Source: Lasiosphaeria ovina | Taxonomy: Eukaryota; Ascomycota; Sordariomycetes; Sordariales; Lasiosphaeriaceae | Length of the DNA stretch: 64,000 nucleotides | Assembly (NCBI GenBank): GCA_033439765.1 | Contig: JAULSN010000002.1 | Location: forward strand, 5,952,001-6,016,000 | Reading direction: 5' to 3' | Shown here: piece after piece, positions 10,266 to 20,957 of the stretch | How the letters are laid out: every line of letters begins with the position of its first letter | Numbering within the stretch: the first letter of the stretch is position 1 | Program-made: the position numbers and the translations under genes | Notes under the pieces: model-generated | The model's input: only the letters and a program-made list of their open reading frames with translations | The model's database searches: none | Told to the model about the DNA's origin: nothing

Positions 10266-10872
10266 TTTGGGAAAGGCCTCCCTCTCTCTTCGGGGATGGC
10301 CATTTATACACGGACACCCGTATGCTCTCGCAGAAGCAAGCGCCTGCGAGGCCCCAACCGGGATTGGGAGTGAGCGACATTGGCTGTCCATAATCATAGT
10401 CTCGCAATCTTCTTCTTGCCGCGGGGCAACGAAATAATTCGGAATGCTAGACATTTTTAGTGTCCGTTGCTTTCACACTAAGGCATTGGCACTGCGGGCA
10501 ACCTCGGATTAAGTTTGGCCCTGCAGCAATGATGGATAAAGAAGACATCATTAAGATACTAGGTACCTGAACCTGTATATTTGCAAAGTTCATGAGCTGC
10601 ATGAAATAAATACATGCCACCAAATTATGTCCCAAGAGTCTTTTTTATCCCATAAATGAAAATGAAGAACCCCAAAAATTTGCAAAATGGCAATGATGAA
10701 AATGTCTTGACCAACAACGCCGATTTCCTGCCACCGTCACTACCCTCACCACCGACCGGGATCCTATTAGCGATATAAACAGCCCCGTCCAATGTCAATC
10801 CCTAAAAAGAATTACAAGGAATTATATCACAGCAGCAGCAATGTGCCGCCCTCGGGTTTCTGTTTCTCTTTT
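10266..10872. other. Convergent 3' region
   Basis: Lies between the 3' ends of the CDK gene and the DUF7137-like gene. AT-rich; no gene seen. Confidence 0.5.
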
Positions 10873-11805
10873 TCAGAGAAGTGCTCCAAAGCCCGCAACA
10901 AACCACGTGAAGCTGAGAACCGTGGCAATGCTCATGACCATAGCAGCGCCCACCGCGCGGTTATCCATGCCCGACATGGCGCCGCTGCACGTCGCGCACT
11001 TCCACTCGCCGAGGTCTTGGTACGGGCGCTTCTGGTACATGCCAAAGGTGAAGCCCGTAAAGGGCGACAGGTAGCCGGCCTCGGGCGGGGCGCTGATGCT
11101 GCTCTCGGCGTCGTATATTACGAGCGTGTAACGCTCCGTCAGCAGCTCGTTCTCGGCGTACTGGCTCGTGTCCCAGGTGAAGGTCGCCTGTGTCGCAAAC
11201 GTCATGTTCTGCGTTAGCGTCCACGTCCTCGTCGCCACGGAGCAGCTGACCAGCACGTCGATGGCCGTCGGCGTGCCCTGCAGGCTCGTGTAGTTCCAGA
11301 CCCACGTCACGGGCTCGTCGATCTTGTACAGCTGGGTGCCGTCGGTGAGCGCGGGTGTCACCATGACCACGTTGCCGGCCGGATCCACAGGGTTGAACTC
11401 GGTGTGTGTCGGCTCGGACGAGTCGCTATCCGAACCACCCGACTGAGTTCCAGTCTCGGTAGCAGAGCCAGTTTTGGATTTGGTGATGCCCCCGGTGTTG
11501 AGATTTACGGATGTTGCCGCCGGCGGCGTGTGTTTGCCTGAATTTGTGGGAGTGGACGTGGGATTTCCGGTGGGAGTAGGCGTTGAGGAAGTGTGCGAGG
11601 CTGCGCAAAGTTGACACAAGAGTTAGTATTGTACACGGCTTTGCAATGGGAGAAGGGTCTTCATACATGACGACGAGTCATCCCGGCGAACAATTAACGA
11701 GTCGAGTTCGGGAAGCCACCTCGGCCATGACGACCAAGCAGAGACGGCAGGTGACAAAGACAGAAGGGCAACAGCCAACTGGCCTACTGATCGAGTTGTT
11801 CGCAT
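10873..11805 (-). CDS. Secreted, probably GPI-anchored Ser/Thr-rich protein (DUF7137-like)
   Basis: Two exons, 11805-11667 and 11600-10873, give 288 aa. The 66-nt intron has donor GTATGA, branch ACTAAC and acceptor GCGCAG. Residues 1-23 are a clear signal peptide ending AVSA. Residues about 45-110 are a Ser/Thr/Pro-rich, probably O-glycosylated stalk. The folded part (about 120-250) contains the beta-rich WVWNYTSLQGTP and the ending FTFGMYQKRPYQDLGEWKCATCSGA, which I associate with the fungal DUF7137 family. The protein finishes with a hydrophobic stretch of about 25 residues after GMDNRA, typical of a GPI-anchor signal or a single transmembrane anchor. Function unknown; likely cell surface or wall. 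The family name is from memory of the pattern and should be checked. Confidence 0.8.
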
Positions 11806-14800
11806 GATGGCGATGGTTTCAACGACGAGGGCGGGGAGGGGAGTTGAAGGGAGATGTAGTGGTGGACAAGAGGGACAAGACCCCAGGGCCGCGGACAGGA
11901 TCTAAGCAACTCAATCCCACGACGAGATTCAAGAATATCTCTGGTGGCGTTGTTTAACGTCGGAGAAAATGGCTGCGGTGATCGTGTCGGCTTCGGTGTC
12001 GGTGTTGGTACAGGTCACCAACTGGAGAGACGTGGCACGGCGTTCGCTGTGCTGCGGCGGGTTGCCCCTTATCGACTTGGCCGGAAAACAAGGGCCCACG
12101 CGTGAAGGATGAGCCCCCCTCCCAAAAAAAAAAAGCCACGGGGAGAGAAAAAAGGCGTAATTAATTATGCCAAAAAAAAAAGATTGGCCTTGAACGATGG
12201 AAATGCGAAATAGAGCACAGGAAGCGAGCGTTGGAAACGAAAAAGCGAGCGTATTCGTGGTTGCTGAAGAAACAGAAAAAGCGAATGACGGGTTGGCTGA
12301 GAGAGGCTTCAGTGAGATGTCGGTCGGACGACGGGGCTGGAATGAGAAATCAAATCGAGAAAACAGAGTTCCAAGCTACGCCCGCGTCTTCTGGTGCATT
12401 GGTCTCGCAGGGATCTAAACCGGAAGTTTGGGCGACCAACAATGGGTCCCACGGAGGGATGCGGCCAATCAGGGGCACAGCGTAATCGGGCTTAGCGGAG
12501 GGCTTGAGGGGTCACTAAGCGAGGAACTGGGAACTTGGGTTCGTGTTGTGGTGGCGTTGTTGGAAACCCGGAGACGGCCTTGACCATTCATGCCACGCAA
12601 ACCCCCCGGTTATCCCCCTGCCAGCAACCCACCTGCTGCGAGGTGCCGGGCGGGGTTTTCTCGTGTTTTTGCGTGGCCCGGCTGAGATCCGATCCCAACT
12701 GGCCCCAACTAAAAATAATACCGAGAACAGTGGATGCTTGAAGTTGACGTTGACAGGGTGCGCTGGACGAGATCCTTTTGTTTACTAGGGCAGAGCCGCG
12801 GCGAGGTCGCTCCTCTGTATCAAGTTCAAGGCATTCATTCGATTTAAATGCTGGGCACTCCTTCTTTGGCACCGACACCTCCCTTCCAACAGACGTGCCG
12901 CTTTTCCATGCCCTTCTCAACGTCCCCGCTGCATGATCGCCGCCTTCGATCTTATTACCGGGTTTCCCAACCCGAAGCTGCGAATGTTTTGTTCGATAAC
13001 ACGGAAGCCCGTTTTGCAAACAAAGTCCCGTCTTGGCCTGTCCTTCTTTTCTTAGTGGAAACCGAGCCCTCCTACTGCTACAAATTCATCCTGCGGGCTC
13101 TTTTCTCACTTTCAGTCCTCCATATGGGTGCCTAGGCGTTAGAGCATGGCGTTGCTGGTGCCACTAAATCCGGGGACCTCTTGGTCGATGATGAGCCGCA
13201 GATCAGCATGGCGTTAGGTTCGAGTCCGAAGCCGCATCCGCGCGCACGTCCCCCGTCTCTATGTCTGTCCCCGTCTCAGAGTTGCTGTCTGCTCTTCCGT
13301 CTATCATCTCTTCTTTCCCACCGCAGTCCAGAACGCTAAAGCTCGATATGCAGTCATGGACAGCTCAACTACAGCTCTCGGGCGATGCAGCCAAAAGAGC
13401 GTGCTTGGAGGCCAGAGGCAGCGAATGCATTAGTGAGGGGACAACCCGAGTTTGACAGTGTCATCTCAACAGTGCTTGCGTCCGTTAACCTGTATCTTTG
13501 CTCCTTTCTCTTTGAGGCTGGGAAACGTTCTTTGGGCCGTCAGAGCGACCACTCCGGTAACCGCTCATGTCCGCCAATCTTGAATTGGGGGAATCGCGCA
13601 CTCGCGCATTCGTTACCGAGATGGTGCTGCGTGACATGCCGAGAACACGACATTGATTCTGCGAATAGCCATGCGGGCTTGCTTTGACCGCAAGTCATGG
13701 CAGCCGTGGCAGCCATGGCATGGGCACGTGTGTTGCACCCGACCTCACCCGTCTCAGTACGTAAGGCAGTCAGTCAGGTGGTCTTATTGTACTGTACGCA
13801 TCGATTCAGGTTGTTGGGACAAGTACACGCAAAGGTCAACATAACGCCGTCGCTTGGTTTCATTCGGATCAATTCCTTCCAGTCTTTCTTGACAGATCAG
13901 ACTCAAGAAGTTCAGTCTCTGGGTTAAGAGTTGACTTTTCCTCTGTTGCAGGACATGCACAGAAAAAGCCGTCTATTGAATGGTAGGTAAGGTTATGGTG
14001 GACGGGAATGAGTATATGCTTATACCAGAGTTGCCTCTTTCAAAGTGTCGCTTGCAACCAGGCGTTCCTTGGACAGCAAATGGGTGTCCCAGGCAGTATG
14101 GTATCAAGCCAAAGCATTCAACTTACAAACCAATTACCTTTCCTTAGCCATTACGCATCAGTGGGACAAAGGATATGCAAATCACTGGTTGCCTTGCACA
14201 GGTTCGAGGCACTCAATTATAGTACAAATAACAATTACGAAAGGGTGCATCTATCTCTTTCTGAGAGCTCTGGTGAGTTGAGGCTTCTCTCGGATTGGTC
14301 GCTGGGGCTGAATGTTATACTCCAACCGGGCGCTGAGACTTGCATTTGGAGTTGGGCCATCGCAACATGTCGTGGGCATCATTGGGTGTGCTCTGAGGCA
14401 ATGGTTGGGTCCTGGCACCACTGACTGACAAGCCCACCTATGGGAATGTGGCCCGTGTCACGCACTCACAGGCGCTTACACAGTCAGCCAGCCAACCGCC
14501 AGCCGTCTGAGCTGCAAGCTGTGACGAATTGCACGTGAGGATAAGCACTCGTCTGCAAAGATAGCACTGATTGCCAAAAAGCACTTGCGGGCGCCCGCTA
14601 ACGCTAAATTGACAGCACTCGGCATGTTTGCGGTGCCAGGGAGCCTGCCCTGCCAGGTAAGAAGCCTGTGACAAGTGCTACACTAGATCTTGGCGGCCAA
14701 TCTTTGGGCTCTGGGGTGTCGGCGGTCGACCTTCAGCTGAATTTAGGGGAGCTTGCGCCGACGCGACGACCGACCTCCCTCTTCATCCTCGCACCCAGTT

Positions 14801-14817
14801 TCCGCCGCCGCTAGGTT
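11806..14817. other. 3-kb spacer, no supported gene
   Basis: Divergent spacer between the DUF7137-like gene and the RRM gene. Open frames of up to about 140 codons occur on both strands, but none has a protein-like motif, codon bias or splice support. It contains two A-rich runs (12124-12134 and 12172-12182). The 3' 100 bp before the RRM gene is probably its leader and has a TTTAGGGG element near 14741. Confidence 0.5.
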
Positions 14818-16635
14818 ATGGGCAAGATGACATCGGTCGACGCCGCTACGGTAACCATTGATCGTGGGTATTTCGACACTCTAGTGCGAAGGTAAGCATG
14901 GAGTCCATGGCATGGCCTTTGCCCAAGCGCCCCATACATGTACATGTACATACAGGTTGATGCTGACCTCCATGTTGCCATACCAGGGCCCATTTTGTAC
15001 GTGCAGAGCGCAGACTTGCAGCCCCTTCCGATCTCCTAATCACCGGTCCAATCGAGAACTCCAACGCCTCTAACTCTTCCCAGAACTCTGAATCGCTCGC
15101 GAACAATGGCCACCCTCCGCTCCTCGCCGTGACCGTGTCGCGGGGCGAATACGACAGTCTTCAGGCGATTGCCAAGCAATATGGTAAGATGGAACTGCCA
15201 TACTCCGTACCTGGTGTTGGGATGGCCTGGGCGTCGCACACCATCTCCGCATCCCCCTGGGACCACCCTTCAGCGATCTATCTGGCACACTGCGCTAGGG
15301 CTAACATTGGGTCTGTGAACAGAGAACCTGCGACGCAATCTACTCCGTGGCGGGGTCGGAGAGGAGACTGTGGATGTGAGTACCCTCATGGTTTCAGGGA
15401 GTAACCTTACCCCATCCCGTGAAGATGCCCCTCGTCCCCCCTCGTCCTCGCATTGCATTGAATGGTGCTCACCGAATGAATGATAGCTCCTCAGCCAAGA
15501 TGACCACACAATCCAGGACGGCAGGAGCCAAGCGCCTTCGCCATCCAAGGCCGACGTGACGGACGACGGAGGTGCCCGACTGAACACACCCACGCCGCAG
15601 CCTTCGACGGCCTTTTTGGACCAGCCCAAGCCTAGGACCTATGGCTATCGGAACGGCAACGGCTACAGCGGTAACGACACCGCAGGCGCTACCCACAAGT
15701 ACAGCGACCGTCCAGCGTGGGCAGACCATGATGCAGAGCCGGAAGATGAGGAGGACGTCTCATGCGATTCGCCCGTCGAGAGCCCTGGCGGTGCGGCTGC
15801 CCCCAAGCAGCAGGGCCAGAAACCGCAGTTTGTCCGCCAATGCATGAGAACGATCCAGCTTCAGAATCTTGCCGAGGGAATCACCCATGCCGATATCACC
15901 AGTGTTGTGCGAGGTGGTATGGTCTTGGATGTCTTCCTCCGGGCCCATGAGCGCTCCGCGACCGTGTCTTTCCTGGACGCCATGGATGCGAAGAGGTTTT
16001 ACGACCACGTGCGCAAGCACGACTTGTATATCAAAAACAAGCGGGTAAGTCTTGCGGGCCTGGACGACTGGAATGTGTGCCTAGGCGCTAACAAGGTCAG
16101 GTTGATATCAAATGGAGCGATCGGCAGTTCATTTTACCAGGCCATGTGGCAGGTAAGATTGGCTCAGGTGCCAGCCGCAACCTCGTCATTCGTCGATACG
16201 ATGGCAGGCACACAGAAGAGAATATCCGCGAGGATCTAGACCATATTCACAATCTTATTATCGTCAAGATTGAGTTTCTTGGCGGAACCTGCTATCTGAG
16301 TCTGAATTCGGTGCACAATGCCATCTATGCGCGGCAGTGCATGATGAGTCGATTGTACGTGTTTTGTCGCCCGAATACCCGGGACCACGAGGCTGACACG
16401 GTTATTTTTTTTTAGCAAGTACAAGGGTACAAAGATCGAATGGGATGTCGATGAGTGTGCCCAGCCATTGGAGCCTCCGCCGCCGCCAGTGAAGCCGCGC
16501 AAGGAAAACGCGGCATTGAAGAAGGCCCCCTCGACGGTCGCGAACCGTTTCCACCTATTGCACATCGACGACGGCGAGGAAGATGAAATAGCGGCGACAT
16601 TCCAGTCCAAGAAGTCGGTTGGCATTGCCGCTTAG
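14818..16635 (+). CDS. RRM RNA-binding protein (Nrd1 / negative-regulator-of-differentiation-like)
   Basis: Six exons: 14818-14891, 15014-15183, 15323-15375, 15487-16044, 16101-16354 and 16416-16635. They give 442 aa with every phase consistent. The N-terminus has two short conserved strands separated by a linker, IDRGYFDTLVRR and TVSRGEYDSL, followed by KQYENLRRNLLRGGV. This arrangement is characteristic of fungal Nrd1/Msa1-type proteins. A disordered acidic region follows, then two RRMs: about residues 218-292 (TIQLQNLAEGIT as RNP2-like, ATVSFLDAMDA as RNP1 region) and about 311-385 (RNLVIRRY, GTCYLSLNSVHNAI). The C-terminal 55 residues are Pro/Lys-rich. In fission yeast Nrd1 represses sexual differentiation by binding mRNAs and associates with stress granules; the same role here is inferred. 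Intron 1 contains tandem ATGTAC units. Confidence 0.85.
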
Positions 16636-17509
16636 GATGCGTCGCGCCATGAGTTCGCACCGCAGATGGATATGCACCACTTCCCGTACTGATATCCCGA
16701 CTGGCAACCGCGTCGCTGTTGGGGGTTATACACCGTCTAGCCGGAAGACGCCCGGAGAGACGTATTCGACTTGTTTCTCGCAAACTAATAAAAATTCATC
16801 AAGCTGAGACATAGTTTGCTAGCAGACTGGGCGGCGTTAAGGATACCCTATGGCTATTCTCCGCCTCTTTTATCTTTGTTTCCTGGTTTCCTCTTTTTTC
16901 TCTCTCTTTTTTTCCCTTCCCTCTTAACGGTTTGCGCTATACTGCGAAATAGGGGCCAGGTCGTGCGTAACGACTTGCTTAGATTGCTTGGTGGGGACAT
17001 ATTTTCCTTCTCACATCTGTCATTTTTAAGTTATTGCTGGGCAAGGGGATTGTCCTGCAAAATAGTGACCACGGCGAGGGCTTGTCGTTTCTTCTTTTCC
17101 TGCACATACGGTCCCCCAATGGGATTCCTTATATGCAAATCTATGGCTTTACGTTTCTGGCCCTTTTACTCTCTCGGGGAATGTTGCCTATGACACTTTG
17201 CCTGGTTCTGAGATGCATGCTTGGCTAACTCTTTGCGATCCGTCCAGTTGGCTGTCTCTAGGTTGTAGGAATTGAGAATTGGTTGACGCAACTGTGAAGT
17301 TACGACAATGGCTCGCACAATACCGACGGACGGCACACGAGAATCGGGGCTGAGACAGGGTTCCTGGCTTCAATTCATCTCTATCTGGTCTAGTGACTCA
17401 TCTGCTTGTCTATCCCACACGGTGACCGTAGGGGACGAGCGAAACTGCATCCCCACCACCATCCAGGAAATACCGGCATAGGCAGGCAACTGGTGCTTGA
17501 CGTGCTAAA
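16636..17509. other. Convergent 3' region
   Basis: Between the 3' ends of the RRM gene and rps20. Pyrimidine-rich around 16860-16925; no gene seen. Confidence 0.5.
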
Positions 17510-18231
17510 TCAAGCAGCAATGGTGACCTCGACCTCGACGCCCGCCTCGACTGTTGAGTGGGAGGCATGTGTTAGAACATGTCTGCGCATAGGTCGGTTG
17601 GTTGGGCAAGCTACTTACTGTTGACAATGACGGACTTGACAACCTCGGTCGGGGCGTAGAGGCTGGGTTGGGCGTTAGTCGTCTGTCTCTCAAAAGTTGA
17701 CACTCTCATTTCACGGGCGCCAAAAACTCACTCGATCAGGCGCTTGTGAATGCGCAGCTCATAAGCGTCCCAGGTCTTGCTGCCCTCGCCGCAGGGCGTC
17801 TTGCGCGTGGTGATCTTGAGGTTTCTGGTCTGGAGAAGTACGAAAGGACATGTTAGTTGTCAAGTCTAGTTTGCTTTTCTTTGGTACGCTGTCACGGCCA
17901 TGGTTTTTCGTCAGTTTACGTACTGGAAGACGGACCGGGCCCTTGGACCGGAGGCCCTTGGACCGAGCTCGCTCGTGGAGCTCGCCGCACACCTTCTCGA
18001 GCGAGTGGATGTCGCGGCTCGTCAGGGTGATGCGGATGCGGTGGATTTTCTGTTAAGGGGAGTTAGCTGGCTGGACGTGGGATTGCCATTGTGGCTTCGA
18101 CTTTTATTCCTTCTTTCTTGTACATGTGCCTCGCATGCAGGGAACAAATAGCTTTAGAAGGGGTTGAATAAGGAACGTACCGGCTGCTCGCCGAGAGCAC
18201 CACCCGCCTTGTCCGTCTTTTGATGAGACAT
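17510..18231 (-). CDS. rps20: 40S ribosomal protein S20 (uS10)
   Basis: Five exons: 18231-18181, 18049-17924, 17829-17732, 17662-17619 and 17550-17510. They give 119 aa. The protein reads [11 protein letters not shown], then [59 protein letters not shown] and VVKSVIV, ending VEVEVTIAA. This is the full-length eukaryotic uS10 fold, which sits at the head of the small ribosomal subunit. The short coding exons interleaved with four introns are typical of fungal ribosomal protein genes, where introns near the 5' end often aid expression. A telobox-like TAGGGTTTAG lies about 370 bp upstream (18603-18612). The two codons at the exon 4/5 join (Asn-Ile) are the least certain part. Confidence 0.95.
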
Positions 18232-19129
18232 TTTGGAAAAAAAAAATCGATTTCTTTCACGAAACGAAATTTTCTAGATAGATTGGAAAAATGACCGTCA
18301 CGACTCGGCAAGTCGGATTGACTTGCACGGTAACGTGATGACGGTCGAAGCTCTTGAGGAAACTGATCTGCAGCGGCACACGCTCACTTGTTCGTGATGT
18401 TGGCTTTTTTTTGTGTGGGCAACTATTTTGGAGTTTCTGTTCCCTGCCCCGCGCCCCGTATCAAAACCACCCCTGACGGTTTGGTGCAGCGTGCACGGGC
18501 CGTCCCCCTAGGGCTGGCCTGGAGCCGTGGGACTGACTGGGCTGCTTTAATCCGAGAGTTGCAATCTCGATGCCAAGACTTCCGTTTGTTACCCGTCTCG
18601 TCTAGGGTTTAGAAGTGTATTACAGTTTTTGAGAGGCACAGTACACACTTCTGCATACAATAACCTAAGCAGAGAGTTTGTGAGGACGGGTTGTTATCAC
18701 TGAATGTTTACAGACTGCGGTAGTTGTGAACTGCAATGAGGTGCGGCGTTCACGAATACCTGTAGATTCAATGTCACAACTTAGGTTGCCTGAGAATGAT
18801 CTCGTCTCTTATTTCACAGACGCTTATGCAACGTGAACTCATCTAGTTCCTACCTACCTGAGGTGCTTATCACGCAAAGTATATCCTCGTCCTCTTTCTC
18901 GCTCCTGACGCCTTTTGAGCCTGAGCCTGAGAGATGACGTAAGTGTCACAGAAACCATGTTTATCTACGGACCTTGCGCCTGAAAAGTTGGAAATACACG
19001 CGCTTATACCATCGCTGAACAACGGATGAAAACATAAAACATTCGCAGAATGTGCGGCTGATGGCATTCCTCACGGGTCAGCATTCCTCACTCTCAGCCA
19101 TTCCCTCTCAGCCATTCCCTCTGAGCCTC
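18232..19129. other. rps20 upstream region / SDR 3' region
   Basis: No gene seen. Presumed rps20 promoter, including the telobox-like element at 18603-18612 and a TACCTACCT motif at 18851-18859. Confidence 0.5.
18603..18612. promoter_or_regulatory. Telobox-like element upstream of rps20
   Basis: TAGGGTTTAG, whose reverse complement contains AAACCCTA. Tbf1-type Myb proteins bind TTAGGG-like boxes upstream of ribosomal protein genes in several fungi. Function here is inferred from motif and position only. Confidence 0.4.
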
Positions 19130-20285
19130 TCAAACCGCTCCCCACGCCTTGTCCACCGGCAGGCTCACGCCGTTGATGGTCCTCGCCTGGTCGCTGACCA
19201 GAAATGCAATCGTCTTTGCCACCTCGAGCGCCGTGATGGTCGGCGCCGCTGCGGACGGCTGGGCCTGGAGCGCATGGACTGGCCTGTTGATGTTTCGCGG
19301 CGTCAGTGGCAGCCGTACCGAGGGAAAACGGGGCAGACTTACTCGATCTGCGCAAAGGCATCAGAGTCCCACAGCTGGCTGCGCCCCGCTATGATGGTCT
19401 TGCCAATGTCCGAGGCCACGGCGCCCGGCAGCACGGCGTTGCACCGGATGCCGTCGTTCCTGAAGCGCCACGCGACGTTCTTGGTGGCGCCAATCTAGAC
19501 AGACAAAATCTCAGCCTTTATATCTTTGGCGGGGCTGCAAATGGAAGAGAATCCTTACCAGGCCGTGCTTGGACGACGTATACGCGATGCCGGCCACGGC
19601 GCCGCTGGTGCCAGCCGTGCTCGCCACGTTGACGATGACGCCGTCCTTCTTGGCCTTCATGAACGGCAGCACGCTGCGCATCATCTTGACGGGCACCGTC
19701 AGGTTGACCGCCATCACCTTGTCCCACAGCTCGTCGCTCACGCCGTCGGCGCTGCTGAAGTTGTCCATGACGCCCGCCACGTTGACGAGGACGTCGACGC
19801 GGTTCCTGTGAGGTGAAGACGGGATTTGTCAGATTTTGGACACAACCTCTCTCTCTCTCTCTCTCTCTCTTTTCAGACACTTTTACACGACCTAACCTAG
19901 AAACGGTATTCCTATTACATCTCTTAACCAAGCAGCCAGCGAATAGACAAACAAACAGAAAACCAACAACTCTCAAGCTTCTTTTCACAACCACCTACCC
20001 AAAAGCAGCCGCACAGACACGGACGCCGTCCTCGCAGGCGCCGGGCTTGGTAAGGTCGCCGCGAGTGAAGTGGAAGCGGCCGTGGTCGGCCTCGCGGAGG
20101 AGAGCATAGTCAAACTCTGCGACGTCGAGGCCGCAGACCTGGAACTGGTGGGCGAGCAGCAGCTGTGCGGCGGCGAGGCCGATGCCCGAGGCGCACCCCG
20201 TGACGATGGCGACCTTGCCGAAGCCGAGGGGGTCGACGGCGGTCTGGGGCACGAACAGGGCGTCGGGCGCCGTGTTGTAGAGCAT
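19130..20285 (-). CDS. Short-chain dehydrogenase/reductase (classical SDR)
   Basis: Four exons: 20285-19999, 19805-19559, 19494-19343 and 19283-19130. They give 279 aa. The Rossmann motif is TGCASGIG (29-36), followed by the structural NVAG (104-107) and VNLT. The catalytic Ser158 is in NVASTAG, with Tyr171 and Lys175 in [13 protein letters not shown] and a C-terminal [13 protein letters not shown] follow, the usual cofactor-loop and dimer-interface positions. The acidic residue in GLDVAEFD after the second strand suggests NAD(H) rather than NADP(H). The family includes 3-oxoacyl and secondary-alcohol dehydrogenases; substrate not predictable. A (CT)12 microsatellite lies within intron 1 and a (GA)11 tract lies about 55 bp upstream of the start. 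Confidence 0.92.
19847..19870. repeat. (CT)12 microsatellite in SDR intron 1
   Basis: Perfect CT dinucleotide run within the intron at 19998-19806 of the dehydrogenase gene. Confidence 0.9.
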
Positions 20286-20957
20286 GGCTTCCTCGAGTGT
20301 CTGTCTACTTAGGTATTTGCGGGATGCGGTGGGGAGGGAGAGAGAGAGAGAGAGAGAGAGGACAGAGAATAAGAACCTAGAAATTATGTCCAAGAGCAAG
20401 AAAACATAAGCGCCACCATGACGAGATGGCGTGTTGCCACAGATAAATAGCCCATTTCGTTTATATACAGCCTTGGTAGAGCCCGACACTTACACTCAAA
20501 TCTACGACGTCGGTGTGGTGAGCGGGAGATGGTACGATACAATGGGCCCTGCACGAGCATATGAGCGCCGAGACCACATGGTGCGGGCGGTATTGAGCGG
20601 GAGCGGGGGTGCGAGGTGACATCGCCAAAACATCACGCCACAGAAAATCACGGCGTGGGAATATCTCATCGCCTTATTCATCACAGCCGCGACAGCTGGC
20701 CTGGATTGGCATTGTCCGAGTGTCTGAACTAAGATAAGTATGCTGCTAGAATGATAATCGCATACAGCGCTAAGGAACCCATAACTTTGAATTGCGTTCT
20801 TCGCTGCTGGCCAAAAGAACGAATATTGGGTAGAGCCAGTCCCAATTGCCTACCGCCCGACAGACCGCCTCCAAAGTTCATACAAATTATCATCAGTCCA
20901 CCGTAAACATGAAATCCGCCTACCCAGACGTTAGATCTCACCCCAACGCCAGTGCGC
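20286..20957. other. SDR promoter / dcp2 3' region
   Basis: No gene seen. Contains the (GA)11 tract at 20339-20361, which reads as a CT-rich leader on the dehydrogenase strand. Confidence 0.5.
20339..20361. repeat. (GA)11 microsatellite
   Basis: GA dinucleotide run just upstream of the dehydrogenase start codon; on that gene's strand it is (CT)n, a common feature of fungal leaders. Confidence 0.85.

Noticed and set aside
12588..13019. 143-codon minus-strand frame in the 3-kb spacer
   Set aside because: Random-like composition, no leader, no conserved segment.
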